In this document: positions 26,830-39,127 of the stretch, piece by piece
Numbering within the stretch: the stretch's first letter is position 1
Layout of the letters: each line of letters opens with the position of its first letter
Assembly: GCA_014843695.1 (NCBI GenBank)
Contig: CM026397.1
Location: forward strand, 37,235,858 to 37,299,857
Direction of reading: 5' to 3'
Source of the DNA: Archivesica marissinica
Lineage: Eukaryota; Mollusca; Bivalvia; Venerida; Vesicomyidae
Length of the DNA stretch: 64,000 nt
Notes under the pieces: generated by a model
Seen by the model: the letters and a program-made list of their open reading frames with translations, nothing else
Told to the model about the DNA's origin: nothing
Databases searched by the model: none
Program-made: the position numbers and the translations under genes

Positions 26830-27050
26830 GCTGTTAGAACTACATTATTTCGTTTAGAACTACATATTTCGTTTAGAACTACATATTTCGTTTAGAACTA
26901 CATTATTTCGTTTAGAACTACATTATTTCATTTAGAACTACATATTTCGTTTAGAATGACATATTTCGTTTAGAACTACATATTTCGTTTAGAATGACAT
27001 ATTTCATTTAGAACTACATTATTTCGTTTAGAACTACATATTTCGTTTCG
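26830..27050. repeat. Short array, 19-20 bp unit
   Basis: The unit is tttagaactacatatttcg or a 1-bp longer form, about 11 copies. Confidence 0.9.
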
Positions 27051-27114
27051 TTATGTCCCTATTGTACCCAACCATTAGTGTGTCTTGATATATCATTGTC
27101 CGAGATTGGTATGC

Positions 27115-28375
27115 CTTATTAGATGTCTGTACCTTGATGTATCAGTGTATGGGATTTGTGTACCTTGATGTATCAGTGTATGGGATTTGTGTGCCTTGGT
27201 GTATCAGTGTATGGGATTTGTGTGCCTTGATGTATCAGTGTATGGGATTTGTGTGACTTGATGTATCAGTGTATGGGATTTGTGTGCCTTGGTGTATCAG
27301 TGTATGGGATTTGTGTGACTTGATGTATCAGTGTATGGGATTTGTGTGACTTGATGTATCAGTGTATGGGATTTGTGTGCCTTGGTGTATCAGTGTATGG
27401 GATTTGTGTGCCTTGATGTATCAGTGTATGGGATTTGTGTGCCTTGGTGTATCGGTGTATGGGATTTGTGTGCATTGATGTATCAGTGTATGGGATTTGT
27501 GTGCCTTGGTGTATCAGTGTATGGGATTTGTGTGCCTTGGTGTATCAGTGTATGGGATTTGTGTGCCTTGGTGTATCAGTGTATGGGATTTGTGTGCCTT
27601 GATGTATCAGTGTATGGGATTTGTGTGCCTTGATGTATCAGTGTATGGGATTTGTGTGCCTTGATGTATCAGTGTATGGGATTTGTGTGACTTGGTGTAT
27701 CAGTGTATGGGATTTGTGTGCCTTGATGTATCAGTGTATGGGATTTGTGTGACTTGATGTATCAGTGTATGGGATTTGTGTGCCTTGATGTATCAGTGTA
27801 TGGGATTTGTGTGCCTTGATGTATCAGTGTATGGGATTTGTGTGCCTTGGTGTATCAGTGTATGGGATTTGTGTGCCTTGGTGTATCAGTGTATGGGATT
27901 TGTGTGACTTGATGTATCAGTGTATGGGATTTGTGTGACTTGATGTATCAGTGTATGGGATTTGTGTGCCTTGATGTATCAGTGTATGGGATTTGTGTGA
28001 CTTGATGTATCAGTGTATGGGATTTGTGTGACTTGATGTATCAGTGTATGGGATTAGTGTGCCTTGGTGTATCAGTGTATGGGATTTGTGTGCCTTGATG
28101 TATCAGTGTATGGGATTTGTGTGCCTTGGTGTATCAGTGTATGGGATTTGTGTGCCTTGATGTATCAGTGTATGGGATTTGTGTGCCTTGGTGTATCAGT
28201 GTATGGGATTTGTGTGCCTTGATGTATCAGTGTATGGGATTTGTGTGCCTTGGTGTATCAGTGTATGGGATTTGTGTGCCTTGATGTATCAGTGTATGGG
28301 ATTTGTGTGCCTTGATAGTCAGTGTATGGGATTTGTGTTCATTGATGTATCGGTGTATGGGATTTAGTTTAAACA
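27115..28375. repeat. 31-bp array, about 40 copies
   Basis: The unit is gtatcagtgtatgggatttg, then tgtgccttgat. Variants gcc/gac and gatg/ggtg alternate. Open frames through it are artefacts. Confidence 0.95.
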
Positions 28376-28539
28376 TATTTTATTCGGATCAAATACATAT
28401 ATACATATATAAACACAATATTTTATACATTCAATGTGTATGGGATTTGTGTGCCTGTATGTGTCTGTTTGTCATATGTTTGTTCAGGAACACTGGCACT
28501 CAATAGATAGATTTATATGTAAGTCGTAAATCCCCGCGA

Positions 28540-28715
28540 GGTCGCGCCCCGCTGGGGCCGTTACGATTATGCCCTTAAGCAAAGCATTTAAATTCCACAT
28601 GTCTCTTCTCTCTCCCCCGTGGCGATGGATTCCATTAGGAATGAGGTCTTGAGAGTGATTAATATAAGTTGTAAGAACTTGTTTGTCAATCGAGCTAAAA
28701 TTAGATTAGTATAAA
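28540..28715 (+). mobile_element. SINE family B, head-truncated
   Basis: It starts at gccccgctggggccgttacg and carries the family body and tail. Confidence 0.75.
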
Positions 28716-29059
28716 CTAAGATAGATATATGCAAACATCTATGTGCATCACAATGTAAATACTGTTGTATTTATTTGCCTCTAAATAAATCAGCTATGCA
28801 TGACTTGAAACGTGGAGGGTCAACGCGGGTATCTTTGTCTAATATCGGTCTTTCCGAACTATCGGTTTCTAAACTAATTTAGAAACAAATATTTAATATA
28901 GTGTAATCTAATAAGTCCCTCTGTTTATCGATATGTCATAACATCGTAAGGGTGACTGAATTTGTATATGCGTTCGTATTGCATTCTAACTTATTCATGA
29001 CTGTACTTCTTATAGTATTTGTCCAAAAACTGATAATGTTACATAACTGGTATTTTCAG
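28716..29059. other. Intron sequence before the LNR exon
   Basis: Unique AT-rich sequence ending in a pyrimidine tract and AG. Nothing else seen. Confidence 0.5.
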
Positions 29060-29478
29060 CCGCTGTGCAATGTATACATCTGCAACGGTACACAGAACTG
29101 CCACTTTACAGCGGACCCATACACTACAACGGGTTTCTCCAAGCAAGCAGAATGTATCAGCAATTTTGGCGATGGTTATGACCATCCAACGTGCCACGGA
29201 GAGGAGATGTTATTCGACGGCTTTGATAAAACACTCAATCTTCTATCCGACTGCAGTCCTTTCTTTCACACAATATGTACTGCTGACTTCGGAAACGGGG
29301 ACTGTAAACCTGAATGTAACAATGCTGATTGTCTCTACGATGGATTTGATTGTTTCATTGGCAATGCGACGCAGCCACTTGCTGGTGTTGTTGTCATAGA
29401 ATTTGCAGGTTTCCCAGCGGCGTATATGCAAAAGAGTATTTCGATGATGTTGCGATCTCGCATCAACATTTCTCAGGA
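29060..29478 (+). CDS. Exon: LNR-A/B/C and NOD-like start of a Notch-type regulatory region
   Basis: The acceptor is ggtattttcag. The exon is 419 bp, phase 0 to 2, ending before donor gtatgt at 29479. It completes LNR-A (PLCNVYICNGTQNC). It then has a degenerate LNR-B (ECISNFGDGYDHPTC, MLFDGFD), which lacks cysteines at three expected places. A perfect LNR-C follows: CSPFFHTIC, ADFGNGDCKPECNNADC, LYDGFDC. In Notch, LNRs clamp the cleavage site before ligand engagement. The final stretch, PLAGVVVIEFAG..AYMQKSIS, resembles the opening strand of the Notch NOD domain. N-glycosylation sites are NATQ and NISQ. The intron after it is a stop-free minisatellite, so a naive reading frame runs on for over a thousand false codons. 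Confidence 0.88.
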
Positions 29479-32400
29479 GTATGTTTATGTCTTGTGTGTT
29501 TATGTCTTGTGTGTATATGTCTTGTATGTATATGTCATGTGTGTATATGTCATGTGTGTATATGTCTTGTGTGCATATGTCTTGTATGTATATGTCATGT
29601 GTGTATATGTCTTGTGTGTATATGTCTTGTGTGTATATGTCTTGTGTGTATATGTCTTGTGTGTATATGTCTTGTATGTATATGTCATGTGTGTATATGT
29701 CATGTGTGTATATGTCATGTGTGTATATGTCTTGTATGTATATGTATTGTATGTATATGTCATGTGTGTATATGTCATGTGTGTATATGTCATGTGTGTA
29801 TATGTCTTGTATGTATATGTCATGTGTGTATATGTCATGTGTGTATATGTATTGTATGTATATGTCTTATGTGTATATGTCATGTGTGTATATGTCATGT
29901 GTGTATATGTCATGTGTGCATATGTCATGTATGCATATGTCTTGTGTGCATATGTATTGTATGTATATGTCATGTGTGTATATGTCTTGTGTGTATATGC
30001 CATGTGTGTATATGTCATGTGTATACATGTCTTGTGTGCATATGTATTGTGTGTATATGTCATGTGTGTATATGTCATGTGTGTATATGTCTTGTGTGTA
30101 TATGTCTTGTATGTATATGTCATGTGTGTATATGTCTTGTGTGTATATGTCTTGTATGTATATGTCATGTGTGTATATGTCTTGTATGTATATGTCATGT
30201 GTGTATATGTCTTGTGTGTATATGTCTTGTATGTATATGTCATGTGTGTATATGTTATGTCTTGTGTGTATATGTCATGTGTGTATATGTCTTGTATGTA
30301 TATGTCTTGTATGTATATGTCATGTGTGTATATGTTTTGTGTGTATATGTCTTGTATGTATATGTCATGTGTGTATATGTCTTGTATGTATATGTCATGT
30401 GTGTATATGTCTTGTGTGTATATGTCTTGTATGTATATGTCTTGTGTGTATATGTCATGTGTGTATATGTCTTGTGTGTATATGTCTTGTGTGTATATGT
30501 CTTGTGTGTATATGTCTTGTGTGTATATGTCGTGTGTGTATATGTCTTGTGTGTATATGTCATGTGTGTATATGTCTTGTGTGCATATGTCTTGTATGTA
30601 TATGTCTTGTATGTACATGTCTTGTGTGTATATGTCATGTGTGTATATGTCATGTGTGTATATGTCATGTGTGTATATGTCATGTGTGTATATGTCATGT
30701 GTGTATATGTCATGTGTGTATATGTCATGTGTGTATATGTCTTGTATGTATTATGTCTTGTGTGTGTATGTCTTGTGTGTATATGTCTTGTGTGTATATG
30801 TCTTGTGTGTATATGTCATGTGTGTATATGTCTTGTGTGTATATGTCATGTGTGTATATGTCTTGTGTGTATATGTCATGTGTGTATATGTCGTGTGTGT
30901 ATATGTCTTGTGTGTATATGTCATGTGTGTATATGTCGTGTGTGTATATGTCTTGTGTGTATATGTCTTGTATGTATATGTCATGTGTGTATATGTCATG
31001 TGTGTATATGTCTTGTGTGTATATGTCTTGTATGTATATGTCATGTGTGTATATGTCTTGTGTGTATATGTCTTGTATGTATATGTCATGTGTGTATATG
31101 TCTTGTATGTATATGTCATGTGTGTATATGTCTTGTGTGTATATGTCTTGTATGTATATGTCATGTGTGTATATGTCTTGTGTGTATATGTCATGTGTGT
31201 ATATGTCTTGTATGTATATGTCTTGTATGTATATGTCATGTGTGTATATGTTTTGTGTGTATATGTCTTGTATGTATATGTCATGTGTGTATATGTCTTG
31301 TATGTATATGTCATGTGTGTATATGTCTTGTGTGTATATGTCTTGTATGTATATGTCTTGTGTGTATATGTCATGTGTGTATATGTCTTGTGTGTATATG
31401 TCTTGTGTGTATATGTCTTGTGTGTATATGTCTTGTGTGTATATGTCGTGTGTGTATATGTCTTGTGTGTATATGTCATGTGTGTATATGTCTTGTGTGC
31501 ATATGTCTTGTATGTATATGTCTTGTATGTACATGTCTTGTGTGTATATGTCATGTGTGTATATGTCATGTGTGTATATGTCATGTGTGTATATGTCATG
31601 TGTGTATATGTCATGTGTGTATATGTCATGTGTGTATATGTCATGTGTGTATATGTCATGTGTGTATATGTCATGTGTGTATATGTCGTGTGTGTATATG
31701 TCTTGTGTGTATATGTCTTGTGTGTATATGTCTTGTATGTATTATGTCTTGTGTGTGTATGTCTTGTGTGTATATGTCTTGTGTGTATATGTCTTGTGTG
31801 TATATGTCATGTGTGTATATGTCTTGTGTGTATATGTCATGTGTGTATATGTCTTGTGTGTATATGTCATGTGTGTATATGTCGTGTGTGTATATGTCTT
31901 GTGTGTATATGTCATGTGTGTATATGTCGTGTGTGTATATGTCTTGTGTGTATATGTCTTGTATGTATATGTCATGTGTGTATATGTCATGTGTGTATAT
32001 GTCTTGTGTGTATATGTCTTGTATGTATATGTCATGTGTGTATATGTCTTGTGTGTATATGTCTTGTATGTATATGTCATGTGTGTATATGTCTTGTATG
32101 TATATGTCATGTGTGTATATGTCTTGTGTGTATATGTCTTGTATGTATATGTCATGTGTGTATATGTCTTGTGTGTATATGTCATGTGTGTATATGTCTT
32201 GTATGTATATGTCTTGTATGTATATGTCATGTGTGTATATGTTTTGTGTGTATATGTCTTGTATGTATATGTCATGTGTGTATATGTCTTGTATGTATAT
32301 GTCATGTGTGTATATGTCTTGTATGTATATGTCTTGTGTGTATATGTCTTGTATGTATATGTCTTGTGTGTATATGTCATGTGTGTATATGTCTTGTGTG

Positions 32401-32955
32401 TATATGTCTTGTGTGTATATGTCTTGTGTGTATATGTCGTGTGTGTATATGTCGTGTGTGTATATGTCTTGTGTGTATATGTCATGTGTGTATATGTCTT
32501 GTGTGCATATGTCTTGTATGTATATGTCTTGTATGTATATGTCTTGTGTGTATATGTTATGTGTGTATATGTCATGTGTGTATATGTCATGTGTGTATAT
32601 GTCATGTGTGTATATGTCATGTGTGTATATGTCATGTGTGTATATGTCATGTGTGTATATGTCGTGTGTGTATATGTCGTGTGTGTATATGTCTTGTGTG
32701 TATATGTCTTGTGTGTATATGTCTTGTATGTATTATGTCTTGTGTGTGTATGTCTTGTGTGTATATGTCTTGTGTGTATATGTCTTGTGTGTATATGTCA
32801 TGTGTGTATATGTCTTGTGTGTATATGTCATGTGTGTATATGTCTTGTGTGTATATGTCATGTGTGTATATGTCGTGTGTGTATATGTCTTGTGTGTATA
32901 TGTCATGTGTGTATATGTCGTGTGTGTATATGTCTTGTGTGTATATGTCTTGTCA
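29479..32955. repeat. 15-bp minisatellite starting at the LNR donor
   Basis: The unit is tatatgtcttgtgtg with variants (catg, cgtg, ttgtatg). It begins at the splice donor (gtatgtttatgtcttg) and runs 3.5 kb. Rare markers (gtattatgtc at 30748, 31739, 32730; gttttg at 30334, 31250, 32241) show about 0.9-1.0-kb higher-order duplication. All frames are free of stops on both strands, giving false proteins of more than 1,000 residues. Confidence 0.96.
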
Positions 32956-33124
32956 ATTTTCTTTTATGCTTTCCAATGAATTATTGAGTTTTGTAAGTGA
33001 AAGAAAATGCTAACTTTCCCTGTTTTCAACCAGTGGAAGATGGCATGTTCTCTGTCACTGCTTGAGTTTCGTATTCCTCCGGGGTTGGATGTACTTTTGT
33101 ATCTTAGCAACTATATACTCAATG

Positions 33125-33770
33125 AAATAAATTATATACTCAATGAAATAAAATCATAGAAGCACCTCGACGCCATTACCAACACGACATACATGAACTC
33201 TTTCCCTCATAGAAGCACCACGACGCCATTACCAACACGACATACATGAACTCTTTCCCTCATAGAAGCACCACGACGCCATTACCAACACGACATACAT
33301 TGACAATGTACATGTAGTAGCCAAACCAATGTTCATAAACCCTTTCCCTCATAGAAGCACCACGACGCCATTACCAACACGACATACATTGACAATGTAC
33401 ATGTAGTAGCCAAACCAATGTTCATAAACCCTTTCCCTCATAGAAGCACCACGACGCCATTACCAACACGACATACATAAACCCTTTCCCTCATAGAAGC
33501 ACCACGACGCCATTACCAACACGACATACATGAACTCTTTCCCTCATAGAAGCACATCGACGCCATTACCAACACGACATACATTAACTCTTTCCCTCAT
33601 AGAAGCACCACGACGCCATTACCAACACGACATACATTAACTCTTTCCCTCATAGAAGCACATCGACGCCATTACCAACACGACATACATTAACTCTTTC
33701 CCTCATAGAAGCACATCGACGCCATTACCAACACGACATACATTAACTCTTTCCCTCATAGCTACACGAT
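33125..33770. repeat. Array of 53-56-bp units
   Basis: The unit is actctttccctcatagaagc, then accacgacgccattaccaac and acgacatacat, about 11 copies. Two copies carry an extra tgacaatgtacatgtagtag piece. It is the same core as the element at 24361. Confidence 0.9.
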
Positions 33771-33911
33771 GCTTGACTTTTCATTGAAAATTGATAAGTA
33801 TCAGAACACTGATTTACGTGTGAATATAAGTATATAATATCCCCTCTAACCAAGTGCTCACTTTCGTGTGAGTATATAATGAAATAATTAGCATCAGGGT
33901 TTGCTCTTCAG

Positions 33912-34060
33912 ATCTTCGCTCAAAGAAGTCCAACAATTCCATTCATTGAAGATAGCAGACACACAGTTTACGGACATTATATATGTTGGCAAGTTCCTTG
34001 CTGCAGTTGTTGGCAAACGTGCCGGCTGGTTAGACAGTGTTCACATAAAAGACATCTATG
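33912..34060 (+). CDS. Exon: NOD/NODP-like segment
   Basis: The acceptor is tttgctcttcag and the donor gtatgt at 34061. The exon is 149 bp, phase 2 to 1, and both phases fit the exons on either side. It encodes about 49 residues, including FTDIIYVGKFLAAVVGKR and WLDSVHIKDIY. The pattern of hydrophobic helix, short basic turn and final beta strand resembles the end of the Notch NODP domain. The NOD-NODP span here is much shorter than in classical Notch, and I see no furin-type R-x-R/K-R site. The family assignment is inference from position and pattern. Confidence 0.7.
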
Positions 34061-34227
34061 GTATGTAAGCATATAATCTTTAAGTAGATTTTGATTTAGT
34101 ACAAAGTTCTGCATTGTGTGGCGTAGCCCGTCTGGTTGCCCAGTGATGCCCAATCCTATTTGACCAGAACGAACATTGTGACATTGCTTATCGGTCACGA
34201 CTGTAATGTACTACAAAGTTAAGTAAC

Positions 34228-34482
34228 GTGTTTGTTTATTATAGTGTCACCCCTATTTAAAGGGCCAGCCATTTCTGACTTATGAGACACCTCTTTTTAT
34301 GAACATCAGTACTTCCCGATTCCTATGCTTGTATGCCAGGCTGGTAGGCAATCGGTAACCATTATTTAACTAGCTGGCGGCTCACCAACCGGCCATATCA
34401 GAACGAACCCCTGACAAGATTCGAACATTCGACCTCCCGCTCTGTAGGCCGCCTTAACCACTAGGCCACGGAGACGGTATTC
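34228..34482 (-). mobile_element. SINE family D, antisense
   Basis: Text from gtgtttgtttattatag through ctggcggctcaccaaccggc to a tRNA-like head read in reverse (cgaacattcgacctccc, then ccactaggccacggagac). A second copy is at 44777. Confidence 0.75.
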
Positions 34483-34734
34483 TACATGTACCAGTATGTT
34501 TAACAGTTAGATGTGGTCCAATAAATATGTTTCCTTATAATGTCTTGGATGAAAAGTGGATTTTAAGACATGCAGTGCATAATCAGCTCTCCTGGTTTTA
34601 CAGAAATAAGGAAGCTTGTAATTATAACCTATACTTTAATTGGGAAAACAGATTGTATGTCTTATCAATATACTGTTTTAGACAAGACCCATTGGAAGAC
34701 ATTAAAATTAATGGGGATGTTTCTGTTTCACGTT

Positions 34735-35030
34735 GAGCACAGAGATCTGTAGTCCAGTGGTTAACACGTTGGACTGGTAATCCAGGGATCGCAGGGTCCA
34801 TCCCCCATCTGACCTTAATAAAATTAACAGTCTCTCAGATGGGACATTAAACCGAGGTCTCGTGTTGGTGCTTTACATCGTGCACATAAAAGAACCAGAG
34901 GAGACTCTGGAATGGGTCTCTTGTATCATTGCACTATCCACTAAATATATAAAATGACTAATCTCTCCAGGAGGTGTCGCTCATATGGACAACCGGTAGC
35001 GACGATAAATAAACGCAAAAACATAACTGA
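34735..35030 (+). mobile_element. SINE family C, full-length
   Basis: The tRNA-like head is ctgtagtccagtggttaaca, then gactggtaatccaggg. The body is aagaaccagaggagactctg and the tail gacgataaataaacgc. Confidence 0.8.
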
Positions 35031-35288
35031 AGGTTGAAATACAGTTGGTAAACACAGTGACGTTATTCACAGGTGAGCATTGGCTATGGAAAACATTACA
35101 ATTGGAAGAGTTTTGCTCTTTTACAGTTACATTTGTATACCTCTTCACAGTGGATATGGTATCAGAAGAAATGAACGATTGGAAATATAAATGAACAGAC
35201 TATGTTTTTACTTTTTACTATGTATTTAATAGGCAATTTATTTGTTGTTTTACAACCACCAACAACTGTCCAGCAATTTTTGTTTCAG

Positions 35289-35579
35289 TTTGTCCAGCTG
35301 GGAGTTACAGTAAAGTGTATTCTGACAAGTGTAGCAAGAACTGTAGTACATGCATACAGGACGGCGATGTCTGCTACTGGAAAACAGGGGAGTGCTTGTA
35401 TGGGTGTCAAAGAGGGCACGCGGGTCATCTGTGTTTACCATGTAGCACTTGTAAACAGGAAGGCGAGGTCTGCAACAATATAACGGGCGACTGTCTGCAC
35501 GGATGCTTGAGTAATAAGTTCTACGGTATAAGATGTCAGCGGTGTCACCTCGATTGTGTTGGAGGCTGCAATGAACTGG
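35289..35579 (+). CDS. Exon: MEGF/SCARF-like cysteine-rich repeats, part 1
   Basis: The acceptor is tttttgtttcag and the donor gtattt (weak). The exon is 291 bp, phase 1 to 1. It encodes about 97 residues with some 19 cysteines in EGF/laminin-like spacing. Typical pieces are VCPAGSYS, CSTCIQDGDVC, GECLYGCQRGHAGHLC, CSTCKQEGEVC, GDCLHGCLSNKFYG and CVGGCNELG. The style (TGxCLxGCxxGxxGxxC) is that of MEGF10/11 and SCARF scavenger receptors. It lies downstream of the LNR block in the same phase chain. If the donor were ignored, the frame would stop three codons later (GIY*), so a truncated secreted form by intron retention is possible. Confidence 0.82.
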
Positions 35580-35626
35580 GTATTTATTAATTGTTCTACT
35601 TTCTTTACTTTTATGTTTTTGGTACA

Positions 35627-36125
35627 ATTAAAGCGACACTACATCAGTGAAAACGCAAATTTCTACAGAATGTATTTTCCTATTATATGGTATAATGTTT
35701 TCTCAAATATTTGCCTGAGTATTTCAGCAAATAAACAGAGTTTGTTGACATAACAAAATAATGTAAATAGGGTCGACATCCATGCATCCGTAATACAACT
35801 TGTGTATCCTGAATAACACGAGGTATGGTACAGATTTACCATTATATCTCACATTTGTGCCTATGCATATTTATTTGTAGACTAATCTTAGTTAATTTAT
35901 CCATAAACGACATTATCTCGCGTTTAGTATTGACTCCAACTCAGGAGTGTGGATGACCATTATATGAAATCCTACTTGCAATTTTGAAAGTTTGTAGACC
36001 ACAAAAACACTGTGATTTGATTCAATGTTAGTGTTCGGATGTATTCAGAAGAATTTGCAGTAGCAATGCATTTATACGTGAAAAACTGCATTTTATTTGC
36101 TTTTTGCGATGTAATGCCGCTTTAA
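35627..36125. mobile_element. DNA-transposon-like element (aagcgac ends)
   Basis: The ends are ttaaagcgacactacatc and, inverted, gatgtaatgccgctttaa, with about 500 bp between and no coding frame. The same family flanks the KY exon at 50835-51508. Confidence 0.75.
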
Positions 36126-36164
36126 TGTAATTTAGTTATGCAAGTGATAAAATGCTAAATTCTA

Positions 36165-37832
36165 ACATGGCTAGACATTTTATCTGTATATACAAAGAAA
36201 GAATTTACCATGTTTATATCTGCAATAAAACATTGTTTATCTGTATATACAAAGAAGGAATTTACCATGTTTATATCTGCAATAAAACATTGTTTATCTG
36301 TATATGCAAGGAGGAATTTACCATGTTTATATCTGCAATAAAACATTGTTTATCTGTATATGCAAAGAAGGAATTTACCATGTTTATATCTGCAATAAAA
36401 CATTGTTTATCTGTATATACAAAGAAGGAATTTACCATGTTTATATCTGCATTAAAACATTGTTTATCTGTATATGCAAAGAAGGAATTTACCATGTTTA
36501 TATCTGCAATAAAACATTGTTTATCTGTATATAGAAAGAAGGAATTTACCATGTTTATATCTGCAATAAAACATTGTTTATCTGTATATACAAAGAAGGA
36601 ATTTACCATGTTTAAATCTGCAATAAAACATTGTTTATCTGTATATGCAAAGAAGGAATTTACCATGTTTATATCTGCAATAAAACATTGTTTATCTGTA
36701 TATACAAAGAAGGAATTTACCATGTTTAAATCTGCAATAAAACATTGTTTATCTGTATATGCAAGGAGGAATTTACCATGTTTATATCTGCAATAAAACA
36801 TTGTTTATCTGTATATGCAAAGAAGGAATTTACCATGTTTATATCTGCAATAAAACATTGTTTATCTGTATATGCAAAGAAGGAATTTACCATGTTTATA
36901 TCTGCAATAAAACATTGTTTATCTGTATATAAAAAGAAGGAATTTACCATGTTTAAATCTGCAATAAAACATTGTTTATCTGTATATGCAAAGAAGGAAT
37001 TTACCATGTTTATATCTGCAATAAAACATTGTTTATCTGTATATGCAAGGAGGAATTTACCATGTTTATATCTGCAATAAAACATTGTTTATCTGTATAT
37101 AAAAAGAAGGAATTTACCATGTTTAAATCTGCAATAAAACATTGTTTATCTGTATATGCAAAGAAGGAATTTACCATGTTTATATCTGCAATAAAACATT
37201 GTTTATCTGTATATGCAAGGAGGAATTTACCATGTTTATATCTGCAATAAAACATTGTTTATCTGTATATGCAAAGAAGGAATTTACCATGTTTATATCT
37301 GCAATAAAACATTGTTTATCTGTATATGCAAAGAAGGAATTTACCATGTTTATATCTGCAATAAAACATTGTTTATCTGTATATGCAAGGAGGAATTTAC
37401 CATGTTTATATCTGCAATAAAACATTGTTTATCTGTATATGCAAAGAAGGAATTTACCATGTTTATATCTGCAATAAAACATTGTTTATCTGTATATGCA
37501 AAGAAGGAATTTACCATGTTTATATCTGCAATAAAACATTGTTTATCTGTATATAAAAAGAAGGAATTTACCATGTTTATATCTGCAATAAAACATTGTT
37601 TATCTGTATATGCAAGGAGGAATTTACCATGTTTATATCTGCAATAAAACATTGTTTATCTGTATATGCAAAGAAGGAATTTACCATGTTTATATCTGCA
37701 ATAAAACATTGTTTATCTGTATATGCAAAGAAGGAATTTACCATGTTTATATCTGCAATAAAACATTGTTTATCTGTATATAAAAAGAAGGAATTTACCA
37801 TGTTTAAATCTGCAATAAAACATTGTTTAGTG
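36165..37832. repeat. 57-bp array, about 29 copies
   Basis: The unit is atgtttatatctgcaataaa, then acattgtttatctgtatatg and caaagaaggaatttacc. Since 57 is a multiple of three, frames stay open on both strands. A shorter unit (caaggagg) recurs every 170 bp in part of it. Confidence 0.95.
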
Positions 37833-38407
37833 AGTGGCTTACAACAGGATGTCATTTTACTGACTTTTTGTAGTTTGGTGACGTCATTTACGCACTCTAA
37901 CTATTTTTGTGGTTTTTAGATAATTTGGTCATATTACAATCGAAATAATATTTGAATTAATTATTGGCGAATAAAACACGATTCTTCGTTCTGAGCGACA
38001 AATTTAACCACTTAGGCCTAATACGCCCTGCGATATTAATTCCTACGTGTTAGAACTCCAAACCATGTTTTCTTCGCCAATAAAGAACTGTAATAAATAA
38101 ATCTCTAACAAAAATAAATAAATATTGTCATTGATATACTATGGCACTGTTTGGATTCAGAATGATAAAATATTGTAAAAGCTAGTTTCACAATCAAGCT
38201 AAAATAAAGTTGTACAATTCAAAGAATAATAAAATGCTAGAATAATGTAACAAAATAATAGTATTGTCATTGGTCTGTCACTGTTTCAATAGGAGAAAAC
38301 CTCTATAAGCTATAGCTTCCAGTTCTAATCCTTTTTCTTACATGTTTCTAAATGTTGTGTAAAATGTAAATGTGTACATGTTGTATCATTGTTTGAAATA
38401 AACTATG
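37833..38407. other. Unique intron sequence
   Basis: AT-rich, with one short SINE B tail-like stretch near 38180-38210 (agtttcacaatcaagctaaa). No exon seen. Confidence 0.45.
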
Positions 38408-38656
38408 TTTAACTCTTTCACCGCCAATGTCGCATAAAAGCGACTTTGTAAAAAAGTAGAGAACCCGATCGGACAGAACAGAACATGCTGTCTGATCAGG
38501 CTATATGCTGATTGCTCTTCAGATAGTGGAGCTGAAGCACCTGTCCGAATAGCAAACAACATAGATCCTGATCAGACGCGGCGTTACGCCGCGGCTGATC
38601 TGGATCTATGTTGTTTGCACATGCTCTGAATTTATTCGGCGCTGAAAGAGTTAAAC
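38408..38656. mobile_element. TTAA-type MITE beside a splice acceptor
   Basis: The ends are ttaactctttcaccgcc and ggcgctgaaagagttaa, inverted and both bounded by TTAA, with the internal palindromes of the gatcagg family. A TTAA target is typical of piggyBac-type elements. The acceptor at 38671 lies 15 bp away. Confidence 0.75.
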
Positions 38657-38671
38657 TAATCTTTGTTTCAG

Positions 38672-39100
38672 GACAATGCAATAATTGTTCTTCAAACAAA
38701 TATGGCACTCACTGTGAACACATGTGTCAGGCTTTATGCGTACATGACACGTGTAACCCGAAAACCGGCGTCTGTGATTGTCAAACTGGAAGTTACGTTT
38801 ATGAATCCACGGACAATGTGTGTGAATATTGCAGTAACGGTTGCAAGGAGCACTGTAATGCTACTTCCGGCTTATGTGAATGCAATATCGGTTACTATGG
38901 AAACACGTGTGCTTCACAGTGTATCGGCATGTGTTTACACGGTACATGCAGCATTGACGGGACATGTGACCAGGGGTGCAATTCGGGCTATCATGGCCCT
39001 ATGTGTAACATTGAATGCCCTGTTGGGTGTAACGGATGCTCCAGAGATGGCCTATGTGGTGGAGATTGTAAATCAGGATATGAAGGTTCCACTTGCACAA
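38672..39100 (+). CDS. Exon: MEGF/SCARF-like cysteine-rich repeats, part 2
   Basis: The acceptor is atctttgtttcag and the donor gtatgg. The exon is 429 bp, phase 1 to 1, encoding about 143 residues and roughly 30 cysteines in successive EGF/laminin-type modules: QCNNCSSNKYGTHC, CNPKTGVCDCQTG, CNATSGLCECNIGYYGNTC, MCLHGTCSIDGTCDQGC, GYHGPMC, and CSRDGLCGGDC followed by GYEGSTC. These are extracellular modules of phagocytic or adhesion receptors. A MITE ends within about 15 bp of the acceptor. Joined to the next exon it gives CTT-SSGRK and then the membrane segment. Confidence 0.87.
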
Positions 39101-39127
39101 GTATGGATACTTAATTATATGTTATGT

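Noticed and set aside
28952..33013. A 1,353-codon open frame, and overlapping frames of over 1,100 codons
   Set aside because: Only the part at 29060-29478 is real coding sequence. The rest is a stop-free 15-bp minisatellite in the intron.
36152..37919. Repeated open frames on both strands with periodic Met-Phe-Ile-Ser
   Set aside because: The 57-bp unit is a multiple of three, so frames stay open by chance.
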